A DNA stretch of 64,000 bases from Epiperipatus broadwayi (Eukaryota > Onychophora > Udeonychophora > Euonychophora > Peripatidae). The position numbers and the translations under genes are program-made. The stretch spans positions 64,001 to 128,000 of the forward strand of contig JAQFVV010013371.1 in the NCBI GenBank assembly GCA_028023455.1, written 5' to 3'. Below the pieces are notes generated by a model. That model was given only the letters and a program-made list of their open reading frames with translations, had not been told where the DNA came from and did no database searches. Positions 51,241-63,662 of the stretch are shown here, one piece after another; position 1 is the first letter of the stretch; the number at the start of each line of letters is the position of its first letter.

Positions 51241-53945
51241 GTGATTTGCAAGATAATAAAATTGAAAAATTATAAATTTAAAATATGCCTTAATAGCGGC
51301 GTCTTACTTTCAATTGAAACAGACAGATCGAAGAATCAATCTTAGTTTCATGGTTGTCATTTAAGAACGGTAATTCTAAACCACTATTTACCCGCAATGA
51401 GACTTTTTCTATTCCCAGCCACATAAATTTTAAGTTATTTATTTTGTGTTTGTTTAAAAAGAATTTAATGTAAAGAGTATGTGTATAAATGTCACAAATC
51501 ATGATAAATAACATTCGTGTGTGTGTGGTTTGTGGATTTATATTAGCTCAATTTAAAAGTTTCAATTGCGTGTATATTTTCTTTAAATTTTAATTTTGCA
51601 AATTATACAAAGTCATTTAAAAATGCTGATCAAAAGTCACATTCCTTTGATCAGTATTTTTAATCAAAATCTTACTTGTACAAATGTATAGGATAATTAA
51701 TTTGTACTTCGATAAATTAAGATAATGAATTTATATTTTTGTATTCACGAATTCCGATGTAATTGTTTTGTCAATTTAGAATAATGTATTAAATTTAAAA
51801 ATAAATGAAAACCGAACGTAGAACTCTTATCAAGAAAGGCAAAGGCTATTGTATAGTCATTTAAAATTAGATATTGCTGGAGGCCAGAAAATCAAAGGAG
51901 GCGGAGTTATGAACAAAAACTAGGCAGAAAGGTCAACCGTAGCCATCTTAGATATAATATAGACACTCTAACTTTTGACTTGGCTGTGCTTAGATCGTCT
52001 CAAGCTACAGCAAAGTAGTTGTTCCAGAGAAATCACTTCAACCGTTATTAAGAAGTTGCCCGGTAAACTGCAATAATGATGGGCTAAAGTCCAAGAAGCT
52101 GATTCCTGGTCTGCCAATTTAAATTTTTCATACCGCTGATCTGTAATGTTTTTTGTGCTTCCATTCTTCCAAATTCCAACATTTAAATTAACCATGCCTT
52201 TCTAAGAAATTCAAAATGCGCGCCTACGTTCTTCATACATATCACCGCAAGAAGAAAAGCCGGACGAAGAAAGAATGGTAACTTTTGTTACATGAACTTT
52301 TTAACTTTCCTCTCAGTAATAATTTTATATTTAATCTGTAAACCTAATTAATTGCATGTAAATTTCTTGTTTTCCATTTGAAAATGTTACACTAAAACCT
52401 GTCAGTAAATTTCTTCTCTAATATTTCTGTGCTCTAGTCTTTAGATAATCATTATTAATATTTGTGCCTTCTAATAATCCATTTGTGAATACATTTATAT
52501 TTTACTATTACTTATTTTACAAACAAAACGATGCCAATAATAATATTTCTCAACTCTAGTTAAAGTCGGTAAAGTTATCTCATAATATTTATTATGTTCA
52601 TTTTAAAAGTAATTTTCTTGTATCGAACTAAAAATTGTTTCATTTATGTTGAGTTGAGAAATATTCAAATATTTTTATTGTTTCTTTTACTTCGTCATGA
52701 TATTTTAATCTATACTCCAAATCTCAAATACTTAAAATAGTCTAAAATTTTATTATAATTTTTTTATATATTATTACGGAGTAAGAATAATAAGTGAATA
52801 TTTTTTATTATTACCTTCTGAACAATCTGGGGAGTTATGGGTTTCAGAGTGAAATTAATTAATTGTTACTTTTGCGATTGTTTGATTTCGCCATGTTTTA
52901 TTGAATAGTTATATCGGACTGTTGTGTAGAAAATGTTATGGAGAGAAAAGGTTTTATATAATTTCGTTTTAAAATCCACTTCCGATCACTCTTCCTCGAT
53001 GTTACTGTGGCAATGCCTTTACCTTCGCCTAAGTTGGCGTCTCGTTTTACTACCACATGGAGAGAAAGAAATTCTTCTCCAGGTAATCTCTTGGATCACC
53101 CGGGTTCGAAAATGAGCCCGGCTGGTTGTAGTGTCCCGGATCTACTTGGGGGCATTAAGACTTGTCAAAGTACAAGCCGCCCGGTATTCCGTCTATGCAC
53201 CGCAAGTTATTATTTGTAGTATATCTTAATCCCTGCAACCATCAGTACATCAGTATTATATATTATATTTTTATATAAAACCGCCTCCCATTTATCCATA
53301 TACGCAATGGTTTGAATCTATTAAAATAAAACAACTTAATATAAACTAGTAGTTAAATATTTTAAGTGCTCCAATTACTCTGATTCTCATATCGACCTAT
53401 ACAACCAGTTAAAACACTTAAATATTGGCATGAGTTTTGTTAAGCAGTCTAAACTGATTATTAATGACTAGCAGCAATTTATTATAAAATACATATGAAA
53501 GTTTTACCGTACCTGTAAATGATATTATTCAATGCTTTCCATAATTTATTAAAAAAATTATCTAATCTAATTTTGTCTCTCTTGCTTATTACTCTCAAAT
53601 CTAGTTAATCACCTGCTGTCTGTATTGACAACTTAAATATATACATCAAATTATTAGCCGTACCAATATCCCGAATATAAGATATCTATGAAATAGCTGA
53701 TTGTAGATAATTTAGTCTGTGTTTTTTCGATGAGCTAGTAAAGGGAAAACACCGTACCGTTGTAATGTTGTCATCGGTTAGTCATGCCAGGGTTTTGGGT
53801 TTGAATTTAGTTTGCATTTTGGAATTTATTCCTAGACGTGGACTGGGTTTGAATTCGGATTACTGTGTGTGACTAAGCATGGTGGTTTTTACCGGTACAC
53901 AATAAAGGGAATAGTTCACTCAGTCAAAGACGATTCTGACACATG
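51240..53945 (-). mobile_element. Family-B LTR3, nested in opposite orientation
   Basis: Read on the minus strand from 53,945, it starts with TGTGTCAGAATCGTCTTTG, close to the LTR1 start. It then carries landmarks of LTR2 in the same order and at similar distances: the GC-rich CCGG/GGCT block (53,090-53,200; LTR2 59.83-59.89 kb) and the conserved hairpin (51,316-51,349; LTR2 61,437-61,471). A segment near 51.93-52.18 kb also resembles LTR2 at 60.74-60.91 kb, but the orientation of that match is less certain. The left boundary is approximate. It appears to sit inside LTR1. Confidence 0.5.
51316..51349 (-). promoter_or_regulatory. Conserved LTR hairpin, LTR3 copy
   Basis: GAAAC and GTTTC form the outer stem and AGATCG/CAATCT the inner one, with a 6-nt loop. 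The inner stem has one non-Watson-Crick position, which is a G-U pair on the minus-strand RNA. Confidence 0.55.
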
Positions 53946-55190
53946 ATCATAATAAAATAAAAGAAAGATTTATAAATAGAAAATATTAACCCAAGGATAG
54001 AGCAAAACTGTTGACTATATTATATTAACATGTTAAAGAAATACATAATGAAGTTATGTGAAATATAAGGAAAACAATTTTAAATAGCTATAGCATGTTA
54101 GTTATCACAAGAGCTCTTGGGCTAATTTAGGGTTACCTCTGGAGAAGCATTTAGGTAGATAGATGGTCATCAGGTTTTTATATAACTTAACAGCAAAATC
54201 TGGAAATGTTCATATTTTTGGCAGCAGCAGCAGCAGTTCTGGGGTTCCCTGTGTGATAACTTCCGATGGTCTACGGCAGCAGATGACCATTCCGGAGAGA
54301 AATAGCCTTCTAGCACTCTACTCTGTCATGTCAAGATTTAAAAATTACTAGAATAGAACTCAGAATGATTTCTCTTAGAAACATTAGAAGAAAAACTGGA
54401 GAACAAAAGAAAACCATTCTTTTTATAGTAGACGTTAACAATAGAACTGCCCTGGAGCATTACAAAAATATATCGGACTTATCAGCTGTAATTAAATCTA
54501 TCCCAATGTCTAAAGGAATTCAACATTAATTAATTTCTTTTGTTAATTTCCCTGTCGACATTCAGATTACATACTAGATTTAATTAAAAATTACTTTTAT
54601 TAATTAAAGAAAACCTTAAGTGGACATCTGCTGTTTTTAGATAAAACTTATATAATATTAGCTAATTAAGCTATTGTCCCTCATTTATTTTAAAGAAATA
54701 TTTGGAATAACTTTTATTAAATTAAAGAAAATGATTTTACTTTTTAAATTGCAATATTTGAATCTATTTACTAAACGAATATTTACTAAATGAATTTTAT
54801 TTTAAATCAAAATATATTACGACAGTAATATATTTGTAAATAGATTCAAACAAAATAACTTTAACAATTTATAATTTTGATATGTTTAAAATGCATATCA
54901 TAGTGTGTGTGCAATTACGACTTATATAACCTACTTTTTAATAAATCAAAATTTTGTGAACATATACATAATCTATAATCTTTTATTTATTTGGGAATGA
55001 CTTATATATATAATATGAGCATTGTACTCATAGTTTAAAATTAGGCGGGATTTTCGGTATATAAGCGTATTACAGACACATTACGATAGATTGGGGTTCA
55101 AACTAAGGTATGAGGTAGGAAATAGGTGAGAAAAGGTGAAACGAAGATCTGCAAAGCAGACCTTACTGTTTCAATATATATATAAAAAAA
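53946..55190 (+). mobile_element. Family-B LTR1, right part
   Basis: Resumes the LTR interrupted by LTR3. Shared with LTR2: GAAAATATTAACCCAAGGAT (LTR2 60.38 kb), GCTATAGCAT (54,087; LTR2 60,523), the AGCAGCAGCAG and GGCAGCAGAT blocks (54,220-54,290; LTR2 60.67-60.71 kb), and a GGCGGGAT block (55,044; LTR2 61,398), followed by the hairpin at 55,138-55,172. A TATA-like GGTATATAAGCG lies at 55,056-55,067, plausibly a core promoter. The terminal bases are lost in an A/T-rich stretch. Right end approximate. Confidence 0.6.
55138..55172 (+). promoter_or_regulatory. Conserved LTR hairpin, LTR1 copy
   Basis: Outer stem GAAAC/GTTTC; inner stem AAGATCTGC/GCAGACCTT with an AAA loop and one non-Watson-Crick position. 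The stem sequence differs from that in LTR2 although both fold. Confidence 0.6.
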
Positions 55191-58100
55191 AAAAAATAAA
55201 TAAAAATAAAAATTTTTTATAATAAAAATTTATCTTTCTTCATAAAATCACACCATCAACTTCACCAACCCAAAAAAAACCATCGGTTGGGTTGTGTAAC
55301 TAAAAAGAGACGGTATGTAAATTAAAAAAATTTAAATTTAGAAAGATGGAACAACAAAAAAAGTATTTTATATATATATATATATATATATCTATATATA
55401 TATACTGTGTCTAAATCATTGTATAGAAAAAATTTTATTATTTTTCTTTATTAATTTTTTATTTTTTAATATTTTATACACTACTTTTTTTAACTGTGGA
55501 TAATTGAAATCATAAAGACAGAAATTGGGTTATGAAACAACTGTTGTATATATAATATTGAAAATCTATAACTAGAATATATAATGAAAATTATTAAGAT
55601 AAAAGAAAATGATAGATAATTTATTGCCTGTCATAGTTTTGATCTACAAAGATATCAGCAGGATATAAAACCAGTTTTGATAAATAAATCTATGATTATA
55701 TATGCATGTGTGAAAGGCATAGTTAAGTGTCTGTAACATAATTGATTTTATATCTATAGGATAAAAGATGCCTACAATTGTTATAAAATAGAGCATAATA
55801 AAATATATAATTACTAAACTGGTTTCAAAACCATATAACTATGCAAGTAGATATATATTTGGATCCAACACATTAGGGGATTTTGAATTTTATATCAATA
55901 GCATGATAGTAAAAAAGATTACATAATGATTGTTGGATAAAAAGTATATTAGGGCTAAAAGATTATGGTGCATTGATCTAAGTTATGAAGTCTATGAGAC
56001 AGAAACTAGTCTGAAAATGTAGATAGAAACATCCTGGTTATGGATTTAAATAGCATCATCACCTAATATCTATTGATTACATTAAATTACAATATATAAC
56101 AACATTTTTTTCTGAAAAGCATTATATAAGCAGAGGTCATGTTGGTTTGTATAATTATTCTAGGATCATTCTTCATTCTTCTGTCGGCTATAAGTTTATT
56201 GATTAATTTATGTCATGACTCATTATTTCTATTATTATGGTTTTCAAAAATAAATTCCACAAGTCTTTTGAAATTGCATGAATAAATTACTCATTATTTT
56301 TAAGCATAAATGAGTAGGAGTCATTCTTTTAAAGCACATAGACTGGAGTATGTGTTGTATTATATAAGTTTGCACATCCGTCCCTATTTTCTATTAATAC
56401 ATCTACACTGCAATGCAGCCACCAGCATAAATGTCAAATAATTATTTCTATTTATTAATAATATTTTAGAATTATTGATAAATCTGTTAAAATTAACTGG
56501 AGTTTAAGTGCTACATTAAAATTAACAGAGTATAAATTTTATTTACAAATTTCACAATTATAAGGGGTGAAAATCCACCATTTATTTGAGTAGCAATAAG
56601 AGAGATATTAAATGCACCTTGATTTTTAACATTCTATGACAATCAAAGATTACTAATAAGTTAAAGTGTTATTTTTCTTTTGTGTTTCAAATTTGTTTAA
56701 ATTTGTATTTCTAAATTAAAAAGTAAAGAGGCCTTGAAAAATTACAAACGTATACAATAAGAGAGTATACAGTTTAGAATGTAAAACCACTTCCACATGT
56801 AATAAGTTTCTCAAATAAGACTATAATTTTATATACACCAATTATTTTCATCCATCAAATCTGGCAATCTTAATTTTCCACTATTATTTGTAAATTTTCT
56901 ATTATCAACTTAAGATTGAAAGTATTATTTAATGGCATAAAAGGAATATCTAAAATCGTTAACAAAATGGATAGTAAAATCTGTGATGATAGTAGATAAT
57001 TAAAGTTTCTAGATTTAGTGCCTGAAAGAATGGCCCTTAGAATACAACTTTATTTTAAAGTTTCATATATGAACAGCTTTTTATATACATGATTTATTCT
57101 TTCTCAGCATATAAATGTGAAGAAATAAATGCTTGTGTTTATTTAGAAATTAAATTATGTTACTCTGAAACATTGATAAACATAAAGTCTGATATCTTGA
57201 ACTCACCTGAAGTGTGAAGATTTTATTGTGAAATTAATGTATAGCAAGATATAATAATTGAATTTCTGCACTGATGAATGTTTCTGATATGGTGAATTGA
57301 AATGATAAAGTTATAAACAAAAATATTTCAATTACATACTGTCAATACAGTGATTGCTCATCATTCCACAAGGTGTTAAAAATAGATAGAAATCAATGTC
57401 TACCTTGCGTGAAGTGGTTTGATGAAAGTTTTCAAGCTGGTATTTGATAACTCTAATTTACATAACAGTGAAAGTTATTCATGAATTACATACATAATAA
57501 GAGAATGAAATCTACTTTTTGCAAGTGGAGGTATATGATATAGTGGAATTAATATATGAGAAGCACTAATAAAAACCAAAAATTTAAAAATGTATTATGT
57601 ATTTAGTAATCAGTTATTATAATAAAATAATGCATAATAATTGATTTTTTTTAAATTAAACATTCAAATAAAATCTCATCTGTTATCACAACTGATAAAC
57701 AATAGTTTTCCATGACTTGTATCCATATCATATGTAAATAAGTAATGATCTAAGATTGAAAGATCTTATTGTGGTGTTACAATTCCATTTATTATTAACA
57801 GATTTATGAGAAATACTAAATATAGTATTAGTAAACAGATAGTTATGTGTAATTTATGCTATAGCATGCAATCTGTAATGCAGTGTAGTATGAGGAGAGA
57901 GTAAGATGCAGCACTTTCATTAATTTATTTTCTCTAAAAAAGTGTTCTGAACTAGTTTACATTTAAAAAAACACAGAGAAATCCAGTCATACATTTTCTT
58001 AATATAAAAGTTTTTTATGAAAAAATAAAACATTTAAATAAAGAAAACCTAATAAATTGCTTAATCACAACATTCTGTTAATCACTGTTTCATAGGATGC

Positions 58101-58928
58101 AGCTAGAAAGGATGGATCTTAATATAACCATGTCAGTAAATCTCATTTTGCATTACATAATAAAATTCCTTTTTTTTTACAAAAAAAAAATCATCAACTT
58201 TGGTTTAGTGTTGTGAACTCAAGAATAAATTTTCTGATTCAATTTCTTTCTCAATCATAAATCTTTTTGAGTCTAACCTTAAGAAGGTTTTATGTGGTTT
58301 AGAACAATGGAGAATGGGAGACTCAAGATTTAATTGTTACTAACTTAATTTCCAGTTCAAGCTTTACATAGATTATCAAATATTTCATGATATTTGAGCA
58401 CCATAAACAATCACACATTTTTTGGGGAAATTATTTTTCATTTAATGGATTAAAAATAAAAAAGGCAAATAATTTGTTTATTATTGCTTTTCATTAGATA
58501 AATGTGAGACAAAAAAAACTAATCATTTAAATAATTCACTATAAAAAGTGTTTGATATTTCAAAGGTCTTTATTTATATTTATACTGTTTAATTTAAATT
58601 TAGTTAGCTAGTGTTATAATAATCTTTGGAATTATAAAATTTTATTTATTTTTACAACCTACTAAATATTGTTTGTGTTATGATATGTATCTATTATGGG
58701 ATATGGGGGGGGGGTATAATGTTAAAATTTATATACTAATATGGTAGAAATGTATGTAAAACATTCATAATCAAAAATTTTGTTATATAAGGATAAATTT
58801 AAATTGTTTTCAATTAATAAATATTGTTAAATTTATTTTAAATTTAAGGAGTTATCAGATTTATTTAAATTATTTAATTTATTATCATAATAAAATAAAA
58901 CTGAATACATATACCCACATATACATAT
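55191..58928. other. Anonymous AT-rich DNA
   Basis: About 3.7 kb with no supported gene or element. A TA tract lies at 55,369-55,405 and a G10 run at 58,705-58,714. Two small inverted motifs are present, none convincing as an element. Confidence 0.45.
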
Positions 58929-61545
58929 TGTAACAGTCAGAAAACGTGTGACTCGTAAACATAGTGCAGAAGTCGACCACCATACAGAACAGCAGCACCA
59001 TCGAGTAGCAAAGCTGAGTTCGAACATAGTTTATTGGTTCCACAATACAATCCATGAAACAACGCATCTGATGTGACATTAGTAATTATTTCCTTAGGCA
59101 CGGTGGTCAGGGATATGCAAGAGACTCATGATTTTATTCTCGAGTTAGCCAATAATCAAACTAATATTAATTAAACATTCATATTTACATAATCGAGGAA
59201 ATATTATATAGAATGGGTATCGAATAAATGAAACGTAACTGCAGACGTATAGTTTAAAATTATTTATTAATACATTTTAATAAAATCATTTACTAATAAT
59301 ATGTTAGGGATTCAAAGCTTCAGTAGCGGAATTTGTGACATGATTATATTTTAAACAATACATTTATTTATTTAGACATTATTTTATATTGAGGATTTCA
59401 GTAGCGGTATTTCCGATACTGAAATGTTTACAAAAGGAATTCACTTATTTGAAGGCGTAATCTAGCTACCTAAAATTCTCGAGTAAGTATTTCTAATGCA
59501 TGCCTGGAGGGATTTATACCTTTGCAATGCAAGAGTCTAAAGTATGGGTTATAAGAGTAATGGCAGACATATATTTATTTAATTAAAATATTTATTTATA
59601 ACTAAGGGCAAATATTTATTTGAGAGTGAATTATGAAGATAATAAAGAGGCGGAGTGATATATAGAATAATAAAACTAAGTAAAGGAACACATGGTACGC
59701 TTTAGAAAGCAATATGGAATGGCAGTATATTGAAACTGCTATGCCGCAAATGGGTTTATAAGAGTGTCGGGCTGGTCTCTGCCTCGGCCCGAAAAGTAAG
59801 GTGTCACATAAGCATAACCAAGGACAAGCGGTCCATATCGCAGTTTTTCCGGCAGGCTGCATGACATTGTCAAATCCTATGGGAGCACCCATTATGTGTA
59901 GGATGACTGGGGTTAATTTCAACCCTGAAGAATCCGGAAATTTCATGGCAGAATGGGTCATTGCATCTCTAAAACATAACACATGTATACTGTATAAACG
60001 ATTATGATGAGATTTTAAATAGATTTCTAACTAGGCCCTACATTATCAACATTTACTAAAGAACATTGGCGACTCTCAAAGAAATGTAATTTGATGGAAT
60101 TATTCATTAAGATTTAATATATACAAAACATATCTAAACTGGGAGTTATTACAACTAATATGCCAGCCATTTGTGAAGTTGCAGACCCCTGCATTACAAT
60201 AAATGAAGCATTGAATGCGTGTCGATTTATATGAAAGTTAAGTTAGTTATGAAAGCAAATATTAATGAAAATTTGACACACATTCATTGTTCCAAGCGAT
60301 CATAGATTTAAACTTTGAAAATTGAGACAATTATGAGCAGGCAATAATTAAATAATAACTATAAATAAAATGTAGATTTGAGAAATATGCACCCAAAAAA
60401 GATAGAGTGAGGTAAGCTAGATTATTAGAGAAATTTACACATTAAATTAATTATTCAATTTTAGTTATACAAATGATAGTTTTTACATTTTATAATTTAG
60501 ATAAGTATTATGAAGAAGAGCTATAGCATATTATTAGACTACTCTAGAGTTTGAACACAGACAGGTACCTGTTTTATAAGAAGTTTTCTGATTCCATTAG
60601 TTTAGCAGCAAAAAGTTCACGAGTGGCAAGTCTTTCTTGTATTTAGATATTTCATTTAATTTCACAGCAGCAGCAGCTTTTTCATTTATTTCAGGCAGCA
60701 GATCTTCATGGTGAATTTATGATGGGCAATGGAAAGTTTGGCATCTGATAGGCCATCTCCCAATGGAGAATAATCTAGGTGCTTTACTTGGTCATACCTT
60801 GGCAGGAACAAATTATTTTATTATTTTTGGAGACTCTCAGTGATCGAGAGCAAAGCTAAAGTTTAAGTGAATGTCTCCAGCAAGTCTAAGATGGCCTCTT
60901 TTTTTATCTTGATCTTTCACATTTTTGTTAAGATATTTTTAGGTTCTACTTAATCTGCCCTGAGGATAATCAATGCATTTTGTTGGTTTTTAATTAAAGA
61001 AAGCTGCCGTTCTATTGTTTACATTTTACATTTACTAATTACTTTGGGGAATTTTTCTTTAATTAATCTATTATCTATCACTGACCAATGCTTTTAAATT
61101 TCAAAGACAAAAAGGGAACATAAGATTATTTTAACTTTTAATTAAATATTACATCAGATTTTTTTAGAATTATTATTAAACGAAATTTAAACAAAGCAAT
61201 AAATACGAACTTTATAATCCAAAATAAATGATTAAAATTATATAACTAAAAGAAATCTAAATTATACTATATTATCCCTATTTATTGCCTTTAATTTGAG
61301 ATCGAAATGTGTGCGTGTTTATGCTGAATTTTACATATATTTATACATTTTTAATATTGATACACACACAATTCATTTCCAAAAAGTTTAAATTTGGGCG
61401 GGATAGACCGGTCAGTGAGAGACGACAGAAAAAGGTGAAACTTAAGATTCGAATACGAATCTTACTGTTTCATTTCCCCATACTTCCCATGAACAATTAA
61501 GGGAAAACAAAGGAGGCAAGAAAGAGAAAAAAATTTTACATTACA
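58929..61545 (-). mobile_element. Family-B LTR2 (likely 3' LTR of the gag element)
   Basis: On the plus strand it begins TGTAACAGTCAGAAAAC and can be followed to about ATTTTACATTACA (61,545). The first 337 bp match 63,663-64,000 closely. Because the gag gene between them is on the minus strand and a tRNA-Lys-like primer site lies beside the 63.66 kb LTR, this copy would be the downstream (3') LTR on the minus strand. The length, about 2.6 kb, is unusually large. It holds a GC-rich core (59.75-59.96 kb), a CAG-repeat block and a hairpin. No purine-rich tract is seen at the expected side, which weakens the model. Confidence 0.65.
61437..61471 (-). promoter_or_regulatory. Conserved LTR hairpin, LTR2 copy
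   Basis: Outer stem GAAAC/GTTTC; inner perfect 8-bp stem AAGATTCG/CGAATCTT with an AATA loop. The layout equals that at 55,138 and 51,316. A role in RNA packaging, 3' processing or termination is possible but not shown. Confidence 0.6.
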
Positions 61546-61935
61546 TAATTTAAAAACGAAAACATTATTTTTGTTTTTACAGATATATTGAAATATAGAA
61601 AGCAGAGATTACATGAAGCAACGAACAATTTATATACCCGGATCTAGAATTTATAGTTTAATTAAAATGGCCTAATTTGGCCGTGTCTGGTTAAAATCAT
61701 AGAAATAATTAGTTAAACTGAATATATATAAAAAAAAAATTCTTAGAGTAAGGTTAGTTAGTATAATAAAAAAAAAATTTTAAGAGTAATAGTAATTAAA
61801 ACAATAATATATATAATAAAATTTCTATCTAAAACCCTATTTGACTAAAGTACAATCCATTCAACCAAGTTCATTATATCAAGTTCATTTTAATTTTCTC
61901 ATATACGTTTAATCCGTCCTAATAGTCTAATATTT

Positions 61936-62989
61936 TTACAACCCCGGGTCAGGTGGATAATACCGATCTCTCGTCATCGATGACTGCGGCCTTGGGTTTT
62001 CTAATCTTTGCCTTTTATCGGGTGGTTCTTTTGCCCAATAGTTAAAATCCAATGCAGTGAGAAATTCAATCATTTCTTCTATGTCTTTGATCTGACTGCC
62101 TGCCATTAATTGTTGGATGGTTAGCGGCATACTATGCTGGATGGTCCCTATCATGTGTGAATCCGAAAAGGTGAATGTTGTAAGGGATTTAAACCAGTTT
62201 GCTTGGTGGAGGAAAAACTGTGTGAGCGTCTCTTGGGGTATTGTCCCATATTTTTTCCTGTCAGAGCATATTGTAGATACTGCTTTGACGCTCGTTGCTC
62301 CAGTAATGCTTCATTAACGCAGCTTTGTATTTTTATATGGTTTTAGGCTTCCATCTCACCATATTCCACCAGTCCTTGGCAGATCCCTGTAGATGGTAAC
62401 TGGCTATCGCTATCTGCTCATCTGGCCCTGTCTTATGAACTTGGAAGAACTTTTGCAAGCTCTCTAAGTGGGCTTGAGGATTTTCTCCTATCTCCCCTCT
62501 AAAGATTTTGATGTGGATCATCTTGGCTAAATAGCTTTGGTGTCCAGTGTCCATCTTTGTCTCTTCTTTAATCCTGCTTTCCTTCTCCGGTTTTTGTGGG
62601 CCTTCATCGGCTGGAATGAGGTTTCTTTGCTCATCACACTTTTTCATATTTACTACACTACCTGCTTGCTTTTCTACTATCATCGGTTCATCTGATCTCT
62701 CTGACTTCCTTTCCTTTTCCATATCTTTAATTTCTTCTTCCTTTTTACTAGCTGGGGATATTCCAAAATGTTTCTTTATGGCTTCTAACTCTCTCCACAT
62801 AAGGTCTTTAAATTCCTGATATTCTCTCACTCTTATCTTTTCTTCTTGTCTCTGTCTTGATTCTTCATCTCTTCTTTTTATCATTTCCTCCTCATACATT
62901 TTCTTCATTTCTTGCATATTCTGTCTAAATATTTTAAGTAACGTTAGACTGAAGTTCATTGATGCTATTCTGTCATTTTCTGCTTCCAT
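61936..62989 (-). pseudogene. Ty3/Gypsy-like Gag, frameshifted
   Basis: The first frame (62,333-62,989, 218 codons) has a helical, Glu/Arg/Lys-rich N-terminus (residues about 15-75, probable coiled coil), a charged linker, and the start of a capsid domain with IKIFRGEIGENPQAHLESL and IAIASYHLQGSAKDWW, the usual retrotransposon gag pattern in which short helices and a WW end precede the fold's second half. The capsid continues in other frames through HYWSNERQSSIYNML and ends in 61,936-62,154 with HSMPLTIQQLMAG, so at least two frame breaks are present. No zinc knuckle is seen at the C-terminus. The ATG at 62,989 is a reasonable start. Family: Ty3/Gypsy-type gag, invertebrate-like (inference). 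Confidence 0.75.
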
Positions 62990-63617
62990 TTTTCTTAATA
63001 TTATTTATTTTCTTTATACTACTAGCATTTGACTACTCCCCACCAGTATATTGGCCCTATAACACTCTTTCGCTGCCCTCACCTACTCTACATTGCCCTA
63101 TCTCTATATTGCTGCGTTTAACATATTTAACATATATATTATAGCGAACTACTGGTTATGCGTATAATAAGCTACTGCTGTCATGATATATATTTTTGTA
63201 CTTTAACAAAATATTTACTATTAACATATATAACAAGCTTCTGTTGTCTATGCTATATATATAACGGTGTTTTAATAAAAAAAAATTCAATGCTACTTGC
63301 TTTCTTATTTGACGGCTGATTACTTTTTTTTTCTTGACACATATATATAAAATAAATATTTCATTAGATCCGAGTATTTTCATTCCTTCTTAAATTACAC
63401 ACACATCCCTGCTTTCCTTAAATTTGTTATTACGCCTGCTGTCCTTTTATTCACTCGACCCACATTATTTCACTTGATTTATTTTTTTTCATTATTTTTA
63501 TCAAAACAAAATCGTATATATATATAGAATAATTAGCCAACTCGAGTAACGAATGCTAAAAGAAATATATATGCATTATATTTTGCTCAGGGTATATATG
63601 GGTTTTTTGTATCGAAA

Positions 63618-63638
63618 GCTCCACGTTGGAAAGCGCCA
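63618..63638 (-). other. tRNA-Lys-like primer-binding site
   Basis: The plus strand here reads GCTCCACGTTGGAAAGCGCCA, nearly the 3' end of animal tRNA-Lys including CCA, with one substitution and three extra A. The minus strand is thus a primer-binding site starting TGGCGC. Its distance from the LTR end (24 nt) is longer than usual. Confidence 0.6.
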
Positions 63639-63662
63639 AACGCTAAAAAAAAAATTTAACTA

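Larger units (their letters stand above)
61546..63662 (-). mobile_element. Internal region of a gag-only LTR element
   Basis: 2.1 kb bounded by two family-B LTRs. On the minus strand it holds, in order, a primer-site-like sequence, a leader of about 0.6 kb and a gag gene. There is no room for, and no trace of, protease, RT, RNase H or integrase. This is the layout of a non-autonomous LTR retrotransposon that keeps its structural gene and uses enzymes in trans. Confidence 0.65.

Noticed and set aside
54435-54460. Apparent inverted match between AACAATAGAACTGCC and a motif near 61,010
   Set aside because: Short, in opposite orientation to the otherwise collinear LTR match; likely chance in AT-rich sequence.
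59602-59982. 126-codon minus-strand frame and a 68-codon plus-strand frame in LTR2
   Set aside because: Both lie in the GC-rich LTR core; the homologous parts of LTR1 and LTR3 do not keep the frames.
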